Shown here: positions 43,541 through 51,730 of the stretch, one piece after another
How the letters are laid out: each line of letters opens with the position of its first letter
How positions within the stretch are numbered: the first letter of the stretch is position 1
Source: Microlunatus capsulatus
GTDB taxonomy: Bacteria; Actinomycetota; Actinomycetes; Propionibacteriales; Propionibacteriaceae
Direction: 5' to 3'
Assembly (NCBI RefSeq): GCF_017876495.1
Contig: NZ_JAGIOB010000001.1
Span: 3,162,001-3,226,000, forward strand
Length of the DNA stretch: 64,000 nucleotides
Position numbers and translations under genes: made by a program
Notes under the pieces: model-generated
Seen by the model: the letters and a program-made list of their open reading frames with translations, nothing else
Database searches by the model: none
Told to the model about the DNA's origin: nothing

Positions 43541-44229
43541 CCGACCACGACGAGCTCGGGCGCGGCCCGGGCGACGACGCGCACACCGCCCTGCGCGAGC
43601 TGCTGGGGGCGCACGTGCTGGGGCAGCTGGGCCCGGACGACCAGGCCCGCGTCGACGCCCACCTGGCCGGCTGCGCGGGCTGCCGGGCCGAGGTCGCCGC
43701 ACTGGCGCCGGTGGTGGCCGCGCTGCAGGAGCTCGACCCGACCGCCGCCGACGCCCTGGACCCGCCGGCGGGCCTCGAGGACGAGGTGCTGGCCGCGGTG
43801 GGGGGCCGGCGGCGGGCGGGGGCTCGGCGGGCGCGGCTGCGCCGCGCGGGGGTGGGGCTAGTGGCCGCAGCCGGCGTGGCCGCCGCCTTCGCCGCCGGCG
43901 TCTGGTCCGCCGGGCCGCGCGACGAACCACCCGTGATCGCCGTCGACCTGCGGCTCGACGCCCCGGGCCTGACGGCCGACGCCGGGCTGGTCCGGCACAC
44001 CTGGGGGACCGAGCTGAAGCTCGAGGCGACCGGCCTCGCGGCCGGTCAGAGCTACGCCGTCACCTTCGTCACCGACGACGGCTCGCAGGTCAGCGCCGGG
44101 AGCTTCCTGGGCACCGGGGCCGACGCGGTGCGGTGCAGCGTCAACGCGGCCGTGCCCGTCGACCAGACGCGTCAGCTGCGGGTCACCGACGCGCAGGGCG
44201 CTCTGGTGATGGACGCCGACCTGGGCTGA
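43537..44229 (+). CDS. Membrane anti-sigma factor (RskA-like, zinc-finger)
   Basis: 230 residues. The ZAS motif HLAGCAGCR gives His-x3-Cys-x2-Cys near residues 42-49. A single transmembrane helix (about residues 104-125, VGLVAAAGVAAAFAAGVWSA) separates it from an extracytoplasmic domain, which is shorter than in RskA. It should hold the upstream sigma factor at the membrane until an envelope signal triggers proteolysis. The start GTG at 43537 overlaps the sigma stop. Contrast with the soluble anti-sigma at 32602-33210. Confidence 0.85.
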   Translation: MTDHDELGRGPGDDAHTALRELLGAHVLGQLGPDDQARVDAHLAGCAGCRAEVAALAPVVAALQELDPTAADALDPPAGLEDEVLAAVGGRRRAGARRARLRRAGVGLVAAAGVAAAFAAGVWSAGPRDEPPVIAVDLRLDAPGLTADAGLVRHTWGTELKLEATGLAAGQSYAVTFVTDDGSQVSAGSFLGTGADAVRCSVNAAVPVDQTRQLRVTDAQGALVMDADLG

Positions 44230-44233
44230 GCGC

Positions 44234-44731
44234 TCAGGCGATCCAGCGGGAGAACCACACGTCGTCGACGAGGCGACCGTCGACGAGGGCGAACTCGTCG
44301 CGGAACCGGGCCTCCTCGACGAAGCCGGCCCGCTCGTAGAGGTCGATGGCCGTCGCGTTCGTGGACAGCGCGCGGACCTCGACCTTGCGGGCGCCGCGGA
44401 CGCGCGCCTCCTCGACGGCGGCGGCGAGCAGCTTCGCGCCGATGCCCTGGCCGCGGGCCGCAGGTGACACCAGCAGCCCGAGCAGCCGGATGACGTGGGC
44501 GTTGCTGGGCACGGGGAACTGCCGGTCGAGGTCGACGTGGCCGAGGATCACCCCCTCGGGCTCCTCGACGGCGACCAGCACGTCGTGCGGCTGGCGGTGC
44601 GGACCGAAGAAGGCCTCGTCGACGGCCATCCGGGGACGGGCCCGCACCTCGAGCGCCCAGGCGGCGTTCTCCAGGGTCGCGAGCGCTCGTTCGTTCTCCG
44701 GGGCGGCCGGATGCACCTCGATCCACGGCAT
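44234..44731 (-). CDS. GNAT family N-acetyltransferase
   Basis: 165 residues. Acetyl-CoA motif VSPAARGQGIGAKLLAAAVE, then ATAIDLYERAGFVEEAR, the standard GNAT ending. Substrate unknown. Convergent with the anti-sigma gene (4-bp gap) and transcribed away from the extradiol dioxygenase. Confidence 0.88.
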   Translation of the reverse strand: MPWIEVHPAAPENERALATLENAAWALEVRARPRMAVDEAFFGPHRQPHDVLVAVEEPEGVILGHVDLDRQFPVPSNAHVIRLLGLLVSPAARGQGIGAKLLAAAVEEARVRGARKVEVRALSTNATAIDLYERAGFVEEARFRDEFALVDGRLVDDVWFSRWIA

Positions 44732-44775
44732 CGGACGACCGTAGCAGCCGGGCGCCGGACCCGGTCGGGAGGTTT

Positions 44776-44806
44776 ACTTGATAATTCAAGTCAGCGCTCC
44801 TAGGAT
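44776..44806 (+). promoter_or_regulatory. Promoter with operator dyad over the -35 of the dioxygenase gene
   Basis: -35 TTGATA (44778-44783), 17-bp spacer, -10 TAGGAT (44801-44806). A perfect 6-4-6 inverted repeat ACTTGA-TAAT-TCAAGT (44776-44791) covers the -35. Its AT-richness and symmetry look like a MarR-type operator; no MarR gene is adjacent, the only one in the window being at 3320. Confidence 0.8.
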
Positions 44807-44824
44807 GAGTTGCAGCATCAAGCG

Positions 44825-45730
44825 ATGCTCCCTGCGACCGAGAGCCGACCCATGACCTCCCTGTTCGAGCGCGGCGTCCCCGCCGGCGCCTACGACGCCT
44901 TCCTCCCCGGCGCGGTGGCGGCCAGCCGTCGGCAGCCGCTCTGGCAGCCCGAGGACGGCCCGCTGCCGTCGCTGTTCCTGAGCCACGGCGCCCCGCCGCT
45001 GCTGGACGACGCGGAGTGGATGGACAAGCTGCTGGCCTGGTCGCTCTCGATGCCCAAGCCGCGGGCCGTCCTCATCGTCAGCGCGCACTGGGAGTCGGCC
45101 CCGCTGTCGCTGTCCTCCAGCGCCGCCGCCGCCCCGCTCGTCTACGACTTCGGCGGCTTCCACCCGCGCTACTCGGCGCTGACCTACCCGACGCCGGACG
45201 CCTCCGCGCTCGCCGCCCGGGTGCACGCGGTGATGGGCGACACCACCACGGTGCACGAGCACGCCCGCCGCGGCCTCGACCACGGGGCCTGGGTGCCGCT
45301 CATGGTCATGTACCCGGTGGCCGACGTGCCCGTCCTGCAGCTGAGCCTGCCCACCGAGGACCCGGGCGACCTGCTCGCCCTCGGCGCCCGCCTCCGCTCG
45401 CTGCGGGAGGAGGGCGTGCTGGTGATCGGCTCGGGCTTCACCACGCACGGGCTGCCCTTCCTCACCCGGGCCAACGCCGCCGGCGAGGTGCCGGCCTGGT
45501 CCTCCGACTTCGACCAGTGGGCGGCCGAGCTGCTGGCCGAGGGCGACGTCGACGGCCTGGCCGGGTTCCGCGACCACGCGCCGGGCATGCCCTGGTGCCA
45601 CCCGACCGTCGAGCACTTCATCCCGATGTTCGTCACCTTCGGGGCCGCCTCGGCCGAGCCGCGCACCGCGGTGACGACGATCGACGGCTACATGATGGGG
45701 CTGTCGCGCCGCTCGTTCCAGCTCGGCTGA
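44825..45730 (+). CDS. Extradiol ring-cleavage dioxygenase, 4,5-DOPA type (LigB family)
   Basis: 301 residues. Class III extradiol motifs: LFLSHGAPPLL (metal His), IVSAHWES, FHPRYSAL, LDHGAWVPLMVMYP and PTVEHFIPMFV, matching the DODA/YgiD subgroup, which opens catechol-type rings of DOPA or related substrates with a divalent metal. The start may be ATG 44825, ATG 44852 or TTG 44810; with a transcription start expected near 44813, 44825 gives a 12-nt leader and was preferred. Its promoter carries a strong operator-like dyad, so the gene is probably inducible. Confidence 0.86.
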   Translation: MLPATESRPMTSLFERGVPAGAYDAFLPGAVAASRRQPLWQPEDGPLPSLFLSHGAPPLLDDAEWMDKLLAWSLSMPKPRAVLIVSAHWESAPLSLSSSAAAAPLVYDFGGFHPRYSALTYPTPDASALAARVHAVMGDTTTVHEHARRGLDHGAWVPLMVMYPVADVPVLQLSLPTEDPGDLLALGARLRSLREEGVLVIGSGFTTHGLPFLTRANAAGEVPAWSSDFDQWAAELLAEGDVDGLAGFRDHAPGMPWCHPTVEHFIPMFVTFGAASAEPRTAVTTIDGYMMGLSRRSFQLG

Positions 45731-45772
45731 CCCGGGGGACCGGCGTCGGCGGCCGACGGACAGGATGACGAC

Positions 45773-46267
45773 GTGAGCGATCTCGCGCAGACCTGGCCCG
45801 ACGGCGTCGAGCGGATGCTGGCCGGCGCCCGCGCGCACGGCCTGGCCGTGGAGGTGCGGCCGCGGCCTCCCGCCCGCAGCCTGCCCGAGGCCGCCGCGCT
45901 GCTCGGCCTCACCCCCGCCGACATCGCCAAGACCCTGGTGCTGCGCCGCTCCGACGGCAGCTACCTCTTCGCGGTGCTGCCCGGGGACACCCAGCTGGCC
46001 TGGCCGAAGCTGCGGGCCCTGGTCGGGGTGAACAAGCTGACGCTGCCCGACGCCGGGGAGGCGCTCGCGGCCACCGGCTACGCCCGCGGCACCATCACCC
46101 CGGTGGGCAGCAGCACCGCCTGGCCGCTCTGGGTCGACGCGCGGCTCGCCGGCCGACGGGTCGCGATGGGGGCCGGCGACCACGGCTACAGCGCCTTCGT
46201 CGACGTCGACGCCCTGGTCACGGCCTACGGCGGGGTGGTCGCCGACCTCGCCGAGCCCGCCGGCTGA
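45773..46267 (+). CDS. YbaK/EbsC-type aminoacyl-tRNA deacylase
   Basis: 164 residues. Matches YbaK/ProX editing domains: SLPEAAALLGLTPADIAKTLVLR, LAVLPGDTQ-like FAVLPGDTQLAW, then GYARGTITPVGS and RVAMGAGDHGYS. Such proteins hydrolyse misacylated tRNA, for example Cys- or Ala-tRNA(Pro). CAGGAT (45761-45766) is 6 nt before the GTG, indicating a leaderless transcript. Confidence 0.88.
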   Translation: MSDLAQTWPDGVERMLAGARAHGLAVEVRPRPPARSLPEAAALLGLTPADIAKTLVLRRSDGSYLFAVLPGDTQLAWPKLRALVGVNKLTLPDAGEALAATGYARGTITPVGSSTAWPLWVDARLAGRRVAMGAGDHGYSAFVDVDALVTAYGGVVADLAEPAG

Positions 46268-46341
46268 GCGCGGCGGGCGTCGGGTCGCGCGGGCCGTCGC
46301 GCCGGCGGGCCGTCCGGCTCCGCACCCCTACACTTCCCGGC

Positions 46342-47391
46342 ATGGCCAACCCGGGGGACCACAGCCGACGCGTGCTCGCCTCGGTCTGGCTGCTGGTGGG
46401 GGCCGCCATGGTCGCCGTGCCGGTCTGGCTGGGCTGGACGCGCTGGCAGCCGATCCTCATGGGGCACCCGCTGATGCTGGTGCTGTCGATCGGCTGCGGG
46501 CTGCTCGGCTTCGTCGCACTGGCCTGGGCGCTGGCCAGCCTGGTCCTGGGCGACCGCTCCGACGGCGACGACGGCCCGACCCGGACGCCGCGGCAGCACG
46601 CGCGCCGCGCCAACCGGCGGATCGCGCTGGCGGTGCCGGCCCTGTTCCTCTGCACGCTGCTGGTGGTCTCGCTCGCCTGGTCACGGCCCTTCGCCGCCGC
46701 TCCCGTGGCGGTCGCGGCCATGCGCTCGGAGGGCGACGTGCGGGTCTCGGACCGCCTCACCTGGTTCGAGATGGCCTCGACCGCCCGCGACGACGACGAC
46801 CAGGTCGTCCGGCCGACGACCGGCCTCGTCTTCGTGCCGGGCGCCCGGGTCGACCCGCGGGCCTACGCCCACGTGCTGCGACCGCTCGCCCAGGCCGGCT
46901 ACCTCGTCACGGTGCTCAAGGAGCCCTTCGGCATCTCCTTCGTCGACGCCGGTCACCCGGAGCGGGTGATGCGGGCGCACCCCGAGATCGCGCAGTGGGT
47001 CGTCGCCGGGCACTCCCTCGGCGGCGTCACGGCTGCCTCCTTCGCCGACGACCACCCCCGGGTGGGCGGTGCGGCGGTCGCCGGCCTCGTGCTGTGGGCG
47101 TCCTACCCCGCGGGCCGGCTGGAGCGCGCCGACCTGGCGGTGACCTCGGTCTCGGCCGAGCGCGACGGGCTCAGCACCCCGGCCAAGGTCGACGCGTCGA
47201 AGAGCAAGCTGCCGCCGGACACCACCTACGTCGTGGTGCCCGGGGCGGTGCACAGCTGGTTCGGCGACTACGGCGAGCAGCCGGGTGACGGCACCCCGAC
47301 CGGTGACCGCGACGAGGCGCAGGCCGAGATGACCCGGGCCACCCGGGCGGTGCTGGCCGCGGTGACGCCGAGGCCCGCGAAGAAGAAGTAG
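46342..47391 (+). CDS. Membrane-anchored alpha/beta hydrolase
   Basis: 349 residues. Three N-terminal transmembrane helices (about residues 10-30, 40-65, 90-110) precede an alpha/beta-hydrolase domain with the nucleophile elbow AGHSLGGVTAAS, a VLWASYPAG strand with the likely Asp region and GAVHSWFGDYG with the His. Substrate unknown; the PF12695-like family contains lipid- or small-ester hydrolases. TACACT (46329-46334) is 7 nt before the ATG (leaderless). Confidence 0.82.
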   Translation: MANPGDHSRRVLASVWLLVGAAMVAVPVWLGWTRWQPILMGHPLMLVLSIGCGLLGFVALAWALASLVLGDRSDGDDGPTRTPRQHARRANRRIALAVPALFLCTLLVVSLAWSRPFAAAPVAVAAMRSEGDVRVSDRLTWFEMASTARDDDDQVVRPTTGLVFVPGARVDPRAYAHVLRPLAQAGYLVTVLKEPFGISFVDAGHPERVMRAHPEIAQWVVAGHSLGGVTAASFADDHPRVGGAAVAGLVLWASYPAGRLERADLAVTSVSAERDGLSTPAKVDASKSKLPPDTTYVVVPGAVHSWFGDYGEQPGDGTPTGDRDEAQAEMTRATRAVLAAVTPRPAKKK

Positions 47392-47446
47392 CCGGACCCG
47401 CCCCGACCGGTTCGGCGGCCGGGCGGCGCGTCCCTAGGATCGGGGG

Positions 47447-48829
47447 ATGAGCGCACAGGGACTGCAGCAGGCCCAGGACAAGATGGCCGCCGCCGGGGTG
47501 AACCCGCAGGCGGTCGACGTCTTCAGCCACTACTACCACCAGCTCGAGGAGGGCGTCACCGGGTTCATCCCCGAGGACAGCATCGAGCCGCTGGAGCACC
47601 CCGACCTGCTCAGCGACGTCACCGTCAGCGACGAGGACGCCCGGGCGGCCCTGGCGGCGACGGTGGTCATCAAGCTGAACGGGGGCCTCGGCACCTCGAT
47701 GGGCCTGGACCGCGCCAAGTCGCTGCTGACCGTGCGCGACGGCAAGAGCTTCCTCGACCTCATCGTCGACCAGGTCCGGGCGGCCCGTCAGACCTACGGG
47801 GCCAAGCTGCCGCTGGTGTTCATGGACAGCTTCCGCACCCGCGAGGACACCCTCGCCGCGCTGGCCGGCTACGACGACCTGGCCGTGGACGGCCTCGACC
47901 TCGACTTCCTGCAGAGCCAGGAGCCGAAGCTCCGCGCCGACGACCTCACCCCGGTGGAGTGGCCGGCCGACCCGACGCTGGAGTGGTGCCCGCCCGGGCA
48001 CGGCGACCTCTACACCGCCCTGGAGGCCTCGGGCATCCTCGACCGGCTGCTGGCGCTCGGCTACCGCTACGCCTCGGTGTCGAACTCCGACAACCTCGGG
48101 GCGGCCCCCGACGCCACCATCGCCGGCTGGTTCGCGGCCAGCGGCGCGCCCTACGCGGCCGAGATCTGCCGGCGGACGGCGGCCGACCGCAAGGGCGGGC
48201 ACCTCGCCATCCGCAAGGCCGACCGGCAGCTGATCCTGCGCGACACCGCGCAGACGGCGAAGGAGGAGATGCACTACTTCACCGACGAGCACCGGCACCC
48301 GTACTTCCACACGAACAACCTGTGGTTCGACCTGCAGGTGCTCTCCCGCACGCTCAAGGAGCGGCACTCGGTCCTGGGCCTGCCGCTGATCAAGAACGAG
48401 AAGACCGTCGACCCGTCCGACCCGACGTCGACGCCGGTCGTGCAGATCGAGTGCGCGATGGGCGCGGCCGTCGAGGTCTTCGAGGGGGCGACGGCCATCG
48501 GCGTCGGCCGCGAGCGGTTCCTGCCGGTCAAGACGACCAACGACCTGCTGCTGCTGCGCTCCGACGTGTACGAGGTCGACGACGCCGGGCACCTGGTCCG
48601 GGTCGCCGACCCGGCGCCGCTGGTGGACCTGGACAGCCGGCACTACAAGACGATCGCGGCGTTCGACGAGCGGTTCCCGGCGGGGGCGCCCTCGCTGCGC
48701 GGGGCGAGCGGGCTGGCCGTCGAGGGGGACTGGACCTTCGAGGCCGACGTCACCGTGGTGGGCGCCGGCCGGCTGCCCGACGAGGGCGAGCCGCGGACTG
48801 TGCCCGCCGGGACCCTGCTGCAGGGCTGA
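47447..48829 (+). CDS. UTP-glucose-1-phosphate uridylyltransferase, eukaryotic (UDPGP) type
   Basis: 460 residues. The nucleotide-binding VVIKLNGGLGTSMGLDRAKSLL near residues 74-95 is the UDPGP-family signature, with WCPPGHGDLYTAL, RYASVSNSDNLGA and KTTNDLLLLRSDVYEVD. It makes UDP-glucose from UTP and glucose-1-phosphate, feeding trehalose, exopolysaccharide and cell-wall glycan synthesis. The fold family is the eukaryotic UGP2 type, not the GalU type most bacteria use; some actinobacteria such as bifidobacteria share it. TAGGAT (47435-47440) is 6 nt before the ATG (leaderless). Ended by an 18-bp perfect hairpin. Confidence 0.93.
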   Translation: MSAQGLQQAQDKMAAAGVNPQAVDVFSHYYHQLEEGVTGFIPEDSIEPLEHPDLLSDVTVSDEDARAALAATVVIKLNGGLGTSMGLDRAKSLLTVRDGKSFLDLIVDQVRAARQTYGAKLPLVFMDSFRTREDTLAALAGYDDLAVDGLDLDFLQSQEPKLRADDLTPVEWPADPTLEWCPPGHGDLYTALEASGILDRLLALGYRYASVSNSDNLGAAPDATIAGWFAASGAPYAAEICRRTAADRKGGHLAIRKADRQLILRDTAQTAKEEMHYFTDEHRHPYFHTNNLWFDLQVLSRTLKERHSVLGLPLIKNEKTVDPSDPTSTPVVQIECAMGAAVEVFEGATAIGVGRERFLPVKTTNDLLLLRSDVYEVDDAGHLVRVADPAPLVDLDSRHYKTIAAFDERFPAGAPSLRGASGLAVEGDWTFEADVTVVGAGRLPDEGEPRTVPAGTLLQG

Positions 48830-48836
48830 CCGGACG

Positions 48837-48877
48837 CGACGAGGCCCGCACCCCCGGCCGGGGTGCGGGCCTCGTCG
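48837..48877. terminator. Bidirectional terminator, 18-bp perfect stem
   Basis: Arms 48837-48854 and 48860-48877, 5-nt loop, between convergent UGPase and nitroreductase genes. Confidence 0.87.
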
Positions 48878-48893
48878 TCGTCCGGGTCACGGC

Positions 48894-49538
48894 TCAGGCC
48901 GTCGTCACGACCTCGTCGTAGTCCAGCCGCGGCTGGCGCGGGCGGTAGGACTCCTCGCTGGGGTGGCCGAGGTTGACGACCAGGAAGACGCGGTGGCGGC
49001 CGTCGGGGAAGAACTGGCGGCTGACCGCCTCGGCGTCGAAGCCGCCCATCGGGCCCGCGGCCAGGCCGGCGGCGCGGACGGCCAGGATGAAGTAGCCCGC
49101 CTGCAGGACGGCGTTGGTGTGCGCCGCGGCAGCCCGGGCCTGCTCGTCGGCGAAGTTCGCCTTGGCGTTCGGGTAGACGGGGAAGACCCGGTCCAGCTCC
49201 TCGTGGAAGTCGACGTCGGCCGCCAGCAGGGCCACGAGCGGGGCCGCGGCGGTGCGCTCCTTGTTGCCACCGGCCATGTGCTCGACGAGCTGCTCGCGGG
49301 CCTGCTCGGAGCGGACCAGCACGATGCGCAGGGGCTGGGTGTTCATGGCGGTCGGGCCCCACTTGAGGAGCTCGTGCACGGCCTGGACCTGCTCGTCGGT
49401 CACGGGCTCGTCGGAGAAGGTGTACGCCGTCGCCGCCCGGCGGAACAGCTGGTCCGCGACGTCAGCGGAGATGGCGAGCCCGGAGTCGAACTCCTGCTCG
49501 AAGTCGGTCAGGTCACGGGTCACGTCGAGGTCGGTCAC
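48894..49538 (-). CDS. Nitroreductase family protein (malonic semialdehyde reductase RutE-like)
   Basis: 214 residues from GTG 49538. FMN-binding nitroreductase fold with YTFSDEPVTDEQ, LLKWGPTAMNTQPLRIVLV and LAAGPMGGFDAEAVSRQFF, the last two shared with RutE. RutE reduces malonic semialdehyde from uracil breakdown, but no other rut gene is near, so a general quinone or nitro-compound reductase is equally possible. A TTG at 49556 would add six residues; GTG 49538 starts the family-like MTDLDVTRDL. Confidence 0.86.
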   Translation of the reverse strand: MTDLDVTRDLTDFEQEFDSGLAISADVADQLFRRAATAYTFSDEPVTDEQVQAVHELLKWGPTAMNTQPLRIVLVRSEQAREQLVEHMAGGNKERTAAAPLVALLAADVDFHEELDRVFPVYPNAKANFADEQARAAAAHTNAVLQAGYFILAVRAAGLAAGPMGGFDAEAVSRQFFPDGRHRVFLVVNLGHPSEESYRPRQPRLDYDEVVTTA

Positions 49539-49655
49539 GGGTGGTTCAACAATCAACTACTTCGGGTATTCCGGTCGACCGCTGAGGCCTGCGCCACACG
49601 CCGCGGCGGTCCGGGTCTGCGACGATGGGCCTCCCGTCGAGACCCGGAGGTGGAC

Positions 49656-50000
49656 GTGGACGAGGCTGCCCTGCCCGCCTGGCACCAGGCGCTGGCCTAC
49701 GCCGTCACCGGCGTCCGCTTCGAGGACCTGGGGCGTCAGGACCGGCCCGACCTGGAGTCGCTGGCCGCCCTGCTCCGGCCCCGGCTGGGCGTCCAGGTGG
49801 ACCTCGCGGAGCTCACCCGGGCCCACCCGCTGCCGCCCGACCTGGCCGAGGGCCTCGGACCGGCGCAGCTGGGCTCGGCCGTGGCCGAGCTGCGCCGCCG
49901 GCTCAGCGGACCGCCGCCCGCCGTCGTCGCCGACCCGCGCCCGCTGAGCGCGGACGAGCGGCGGCTGCTGCAGGACGTGCCCCCGCACCACGGCGTCTGA
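49656..50000 (+). CDS. Small protein of unknown function
   Basis: 114 residues from GTG 49656 with GGAGG 5-6 nt upstream (49646-49650). Soluble, Leu/Arg/Asp-rich, with ALAYAVTGVRFEDLGRQDRP and a Pro-rich C-terminus; no family recognised. It is convergent with mscL (18-bp gap). Its GC-rich third positions fit coding DNA, but support is weaker than for its neighbours. Confidence 0.55.
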   Translation: MDEAALPAWHQALAYAVTGVRFEDLGRQDRPDLESLAALLRPRLGVQVDLAELTRAHPLPPDLAEGLGPAQLGSAVAELRRRLSGPPPAVVADPRPLSADERRLLQDVPPHHGV

Positions 50001-50018
50001 GTCGTCGGGGGAGCGGCG

Positions 50019-50384
50019 TCAGCTGCGGTTCTGCGCGCGCAGCAGGTCGCGGATCTCGGCCAGCAGGTCCTCGCTGGAGGCCGCCTTCTCGGGCTCGGCC
50101 GCCTTGCGGATCTGGCTGAAGCGGTTGTAGGGCACGACGACGGCGAAGTAGAGCACCGCGGCCGTGAGCAGGAAGGTGATGAGCGCGGTGATGAAGTTGC
50201 CGACGTTCACGCCGTTGACGGCGATCTCGCTCAGGCCCTTGACCTGGATGACGAGGCCGAGCAGGTCGAGGACGATCTTGGTGAACGCATCCACCACGGC
50301 GGCGAAGACGGTGCCCATGACGAAGGCGACCGCCAGCTCGATGAGGTTGCCCCTCAGGATGAAGTCCTTGAAACCCTGCAGCAT
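50019..50384 (-). CDS. mscL: Large-conductance mechanosensitive channel
   Basis: 121 residues. MLQGFKDFILRGNLIELAVAFVMGTVF is the conserved N-terminal amphipathic helix and TM1, followed by the periplasmic loop and TM2 (ALITFLLTAAVLYFAVVVPYN) and the charged C-terminal bundle helix. It opens under hypo-osmotic stress to release solutes. It is the last gene of a minus-strand fmdB-SAF-mscL run. Confidence 0.96.
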   Translation of the reverse strand: MLQGFKDFILRGNLIELAVAFVMGTVFAAVVDAFTKIVLDLLGLVIQVKGLSEIAVNGVNVGNFITALITFLLTAAVLYFAVVVPYNRFSQIRKAAEPEKAASSEDLLAEIRDLLRAQNRS

Positions 50385-50468
50385 CCTGTTTCCTCCGGCG
50401 TGTGGGTGGGTATCGCGGTCCGACCCGCCGGACGCTAGCAGAGGGTCCCGGCGACGGACAGGGCCGCG

Positions 50469-51128
50469 TCAGCGCCACAGGACGGTCAGCGGACCCCGGG
50501 CGGCCGCCCGCGCCAGCCGCGTCCCGGTCCCGGGCGGCACCTCCACCAGCACCAGGCCGCCGGCGCTGCCCGGCGCGGCCTCCTCCTCGATCTGCGGGAT
50601 GGTCACCACCCGGGCGGCCGGGGCCACCACGTCGGCGGTCCCGTCCTGCTCGTCGGTGCCCACGAGGTCGACGACGTCGCCCGGCCGGAGCAGGGCGACG
50701 ACCCCGGCGTCGGCGAGCCGCACCGGGGTCACCACCCGGGCGGAGGACGGCCCGGCCCGCGGGGCGACGAGGGCGAGCGGCGTCAGCACCTGGCCCCGCG
50801 CGAGCGGGGCGCTCACCGCCCGCCCGACGACGGCGGCCGAGGCGTCGAGGGCCGCGGCCGGGAGGTCGTCGGACCGCAGGGCGCGGGGTTCCACGTCGGC
50901 GGCGGCGAGGACGCTGCCCCCGGGCACCTCCCGGACGGCGACCAGCACGGTGCGCTCGGGCGGGCCCTCGGGGAGGGCGGCCGACACCCCGGTGAGCACG
51001 GCCAGCGCGGCCGCGACGGCGGCGAGCGGCCGCCGGTGCCAGGACGCGGCGCGGAGCAGGGACCGCAGCGGGTGCCGGCGACCGGCGGGGGCGCCCGGAC
51101 GGCGGCGGGAGCGGACGGAGGTGGTCAC
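50469..51128 (-). CDS. SAF domain protein (CpaB/RcpC-like)
   Basis: 219 residues. Arg-rich N-terminus, one transmembrane helix (RPLAAVAAALAVLTGVSAAL), then a SAF domain VAVREVPGGSVLAAADVEPRAL...VGRAVSAPLARGQVLTPLAL, as in the Flp-pilus protein CpaB; a beta-rich tail follows. No pilus genes are near, so it is a lone actinobacterial SAF protein of unknown role. GAGACT (minus strand, 51135-51140) is 6 nt before the GTG, so it has its own leaderless promoter despite the neighbouring fmdB. Confidence 0.8.
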   Translation of the reverse strand: MTTSVRSRRRPGAPAGRRHPLRSLLRAASWHRRPLAAVAAALAVLTGVSAALPEGPPERTVLVAVREVPGGSVLAAADVEPRALRSDDLPAAALDASAAVVGRAVSAPLARGQVLTPLALVAPRAGPSSARVVTPVRLADAGVVALLRPGDVVDLVGTDEQDGTADVVAPAARVVTIPQIEEEAAPGSAGGLVLVEVPPGTGTRLARAAARGPLTVLWR

Positions 51129-51177
51129 GCCGTCAGTCTCGGGAGGCGACGGCGCAGCGTGCGCGCCGTCCACAGTC

Positions 51178-51570
51178 CTAGCTGCTGGCGGCCTTGCTCC
51201 CTGTGGACGACGAGGAGGAGGAGGACGAGGAGGAGCCGCCGGAGGAGGACTCCTTGGCCGGCGCGCTCCCGCTGCTGCCCGAACCCGAACCCGAACCCGA
51301 GCCCGAGTCGCCGGAGCCGCTCGGGGCCGCCTTCTCCTTGGCGGGGGCCGGCTTGCTGCTGCCGCCGTCGGACGAGCCACCCTCGGAGGGGGCCTTGCGG
51401 CTGTCGGTGCGGTAGAAGCCCGAGCCCTTGAAGACGACGCCGACGGCGTTGAACACCTTGCGGAGCGAGCCGCCGCAGTTCGGGCACTCGGTCAGCGCCG
51501 CGTCCGTGAACTTCTGCACGGCCTCGAGGTCGTGCCCGCACTCGGTGCACCGGTACTGGTAGGTAGGCAT
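51178..51570 (-). CDS. FmdB-type zinc-ribbon protein (Ruc/Rv0991c-like)
   Basis: 130 residues. MPTYQYRCTECGHDLEAVQ with a CxxC pair, then ECPNCGGSLRKVF, forms a small zinc ribbon (four Cys); residues 60-130 are a disordered Ser/Gly tail encoded by repetitive DNA including five CCCGA(A/G) units (51278-51307). The M. tuberculosis homologue Rv0991c (Ruc) is a redox-regulated chaperone activated when oxidation releases zinc and is HrcA-controlled. Here a CIRCE-like element overlaps its promoter, strengthening the match. Confidence 0.85.
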   Translation of the reverse strand: MPTYQYRCTECGHDLEAVQKFTDAALTECPNCGGSLRKVFNAVGVVFKGSGFYRTDSRKAPSEGGSSDGGSSKPAPAKEKAAPSGSGDSGSGSGSGSGSSGSAPAKESSSGGSSSSSSSSSSTGSKAASS

Positions 51571-51625
51571 GAGCGTGCTCTCTCCGGTTCAGGTCGATCA
51601 GGCACCGGATGGCGACCCGGCGCAC

Positions 51626-51652
51626 TTAGCACTCCAGCATACCGACTGCCAA
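51626..51652 (-). promoter_or_regulatory. CIRCE-like HrcA operator upstream of fmdB/ruc-like gene
   Basis: TTAGCACTC (51626-51634), 9-bp spacer, GACTGCCAA (51644-51652). The left arm is identical to the CIRCE consensus (TTAGCACTC-N9-GAGTGCTAA) and the right matches 7 of 9. A TATGCT -10 (minus strand, 51636-51641) lies inside the spacer, so HrcA binding would block transcription. Confidence 0.7.
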
Positions 51653-51730
51653 CGACCGTCCGGCCGCGTCGGCGGAGGGCGCTCCTCCGGCGCGGCGCCG
51701 GCACCCCGGCCCGGTCACTAGAGTGAGCCG

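Noticed and set aside
49539-49570. Operator palindrome at the nitroreductase promoter
   Set aside because: TCAAC-AA-TCAAC is a short direct repeat; the apparent inverted symmetry is imperfect.
51200-51310. GAG-rich and CCCGAA-type microsatellite
   Set aside because: Encodes the Ser/Gly-rich tail of the FmdB protein; low-complexity coding sequence rather than a functional repeat.
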